Positions 5,743 to 5,864 of a DNA stretch of 5,864 bases are shown in pieces. This DNA is from Candidatus Aminicenantota bacterium (GTDB taxonomy: Bacteria; Acidobacteriota; Aminicenantia; Aminicenantales; Aminicenantaceae). Under the pieces are notes generated by a model that worked only from the letters and a program-made list of their open reading frames with translations, made no database searches and was not told the DNA's origin. The position numbers were made by a program, and so were the translations under genes. Numbering within the stretch: the stretch's first letter is position 1; the number at the start of each line of letters is the position of its first letter. The stretch spans positions 1 to 5,864 of the forward strand of contig JAUWJP010000119.1 in the NCBI GenBank assembly GCA_030607635.1, written 5' to 3'.

Positions 5743-5864
5743 TCCCAATTCTCCTTTAAAATAGCTTCAGCTGCTTCTATAGCGCTTCCTCTCTTAAAAT
5801 CATACCCGAGCTCAGAGAGTGTCATTTCAAGCGCTGTAAGAGCAATTATTATATCGAAGCCTCC
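5739..5864 (-). CDS. Class V aminotransferase (serine-pyruvate/alanine-glyoxylate or phosphoserine type), last 41 residues
   Basis: Reading the minus strand from the window edge gives GGFDIIIALTALEMTLSELG, then YDFKRGSAIEAAEAILKENWE, then TGA at 5741-5739. This is the characteristic C-terminal end of the AGXT/serine-pyruvate aminotransferase branch of class V, in which an ALEM.L.ELGY helix is followed by a G.A..AA helix. The PLP lysine and most of the protein (usually about 380 residues) lie outside the window. Some members of this branch, mainly archaeal, act as phosphoserine aminotransferase. The direct ATGA overlap with serA makes that a good inference: the product of SerA, 3-phosphohydroxypyruvate, would be aminated to phosphoserine. 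Serine-glyoxylate transamination is the main alternative. Confidence 0.75.
   Translation of the reverse strand, partial: GGFDIIIALTALEMTLSELGYDFKRGSAIEAAEAILKENWE
5751..5756 (-). promoter_or_regulatory. serA ribosome binding site
   Basis: AAGGAG on the minus strand lies inside the end of the aminotransferase coding region, 8 bases before ATG 5742. It decides the serA start against the upstream TTG at 5748 and, with the 4-base ATGA overlap, points to coupled translation of the two genes. Confidence 0.75.

Overview
The window looks like a piece of chromosome from an anaerobic, moderately AT-rich bacterium, possibly one of the uncultured phyla known mainly from metagenomes. The hints are an AcsE-like methyltetrahydrofolate methyltransferase, DUF1015 and DUF4416 proteins, and short palindromic repeats in the intergenic spaces. 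No 16S rRNA or other phylogenetic marker is present, so this is an impression and not a placement. The gene ends use TAA, TAG and TGA, so the code appears standard.

Left part, plus strand: the C-terminal part of a patatin-like phospholipase (1-510) is followed by a 237-base spacer full of degenerate palindromes (511-747). Next comes a DUF4416 reading frame (748-1284) that is intact except for one in-frame TAA at 907-909, where relatives usually carry a glutamate codon. It is called a pseudogene.

Right part, minus strand, read from right to left: the last 41 residues of a class V aminotransferase (5739-5864), a short D-3-phosphoglycerate dehydrogenase SerA (4837-5742) overlapping it by 4 bases, a DUF1015 protein (3419-4744), a repeat-rich spacer (3258-3418), a NifS/IscS-type cysteine desulfurase (2100-3257), and, 5 bases further on, an AcsE-like methyltetrahydrofolate methyltransferase (1303-2094). 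The last gene converges on the DUF4416 frame with 18 bases between stop codons.

The minus-strand genes suggest serine, cysteine sulfur and one-carbon metabolism. The aminotransferase and SerA can supply phosphoserine or serine. Serine is the main one-carbon donor to tetrahydrofolate and a precursor of cysteine. The desulfurase mobilises cysteine sulfur, and the methyltransferase handles methyl-tetrahydrofolate. DUF1015 sits in the middle with no established role and carries a DGHHR motif that recalls ParB/Srx-fold free serine kinases.

The two repeat-rich spacers share one palindrome, GGGCTTGAT-(2 nt)-ATCAAGCCC with flanking CCTACA, in opposite orientations. The second spacer also shows a 19-base periodicity. 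No CRISPR array, tRNA, rRNA, transposase or phage gene was seen. I found no clearly new defence or mobile system; the most notable points are the interrupted DUF4416 gene, the repeat family, and the DUF1015-serA linkage.
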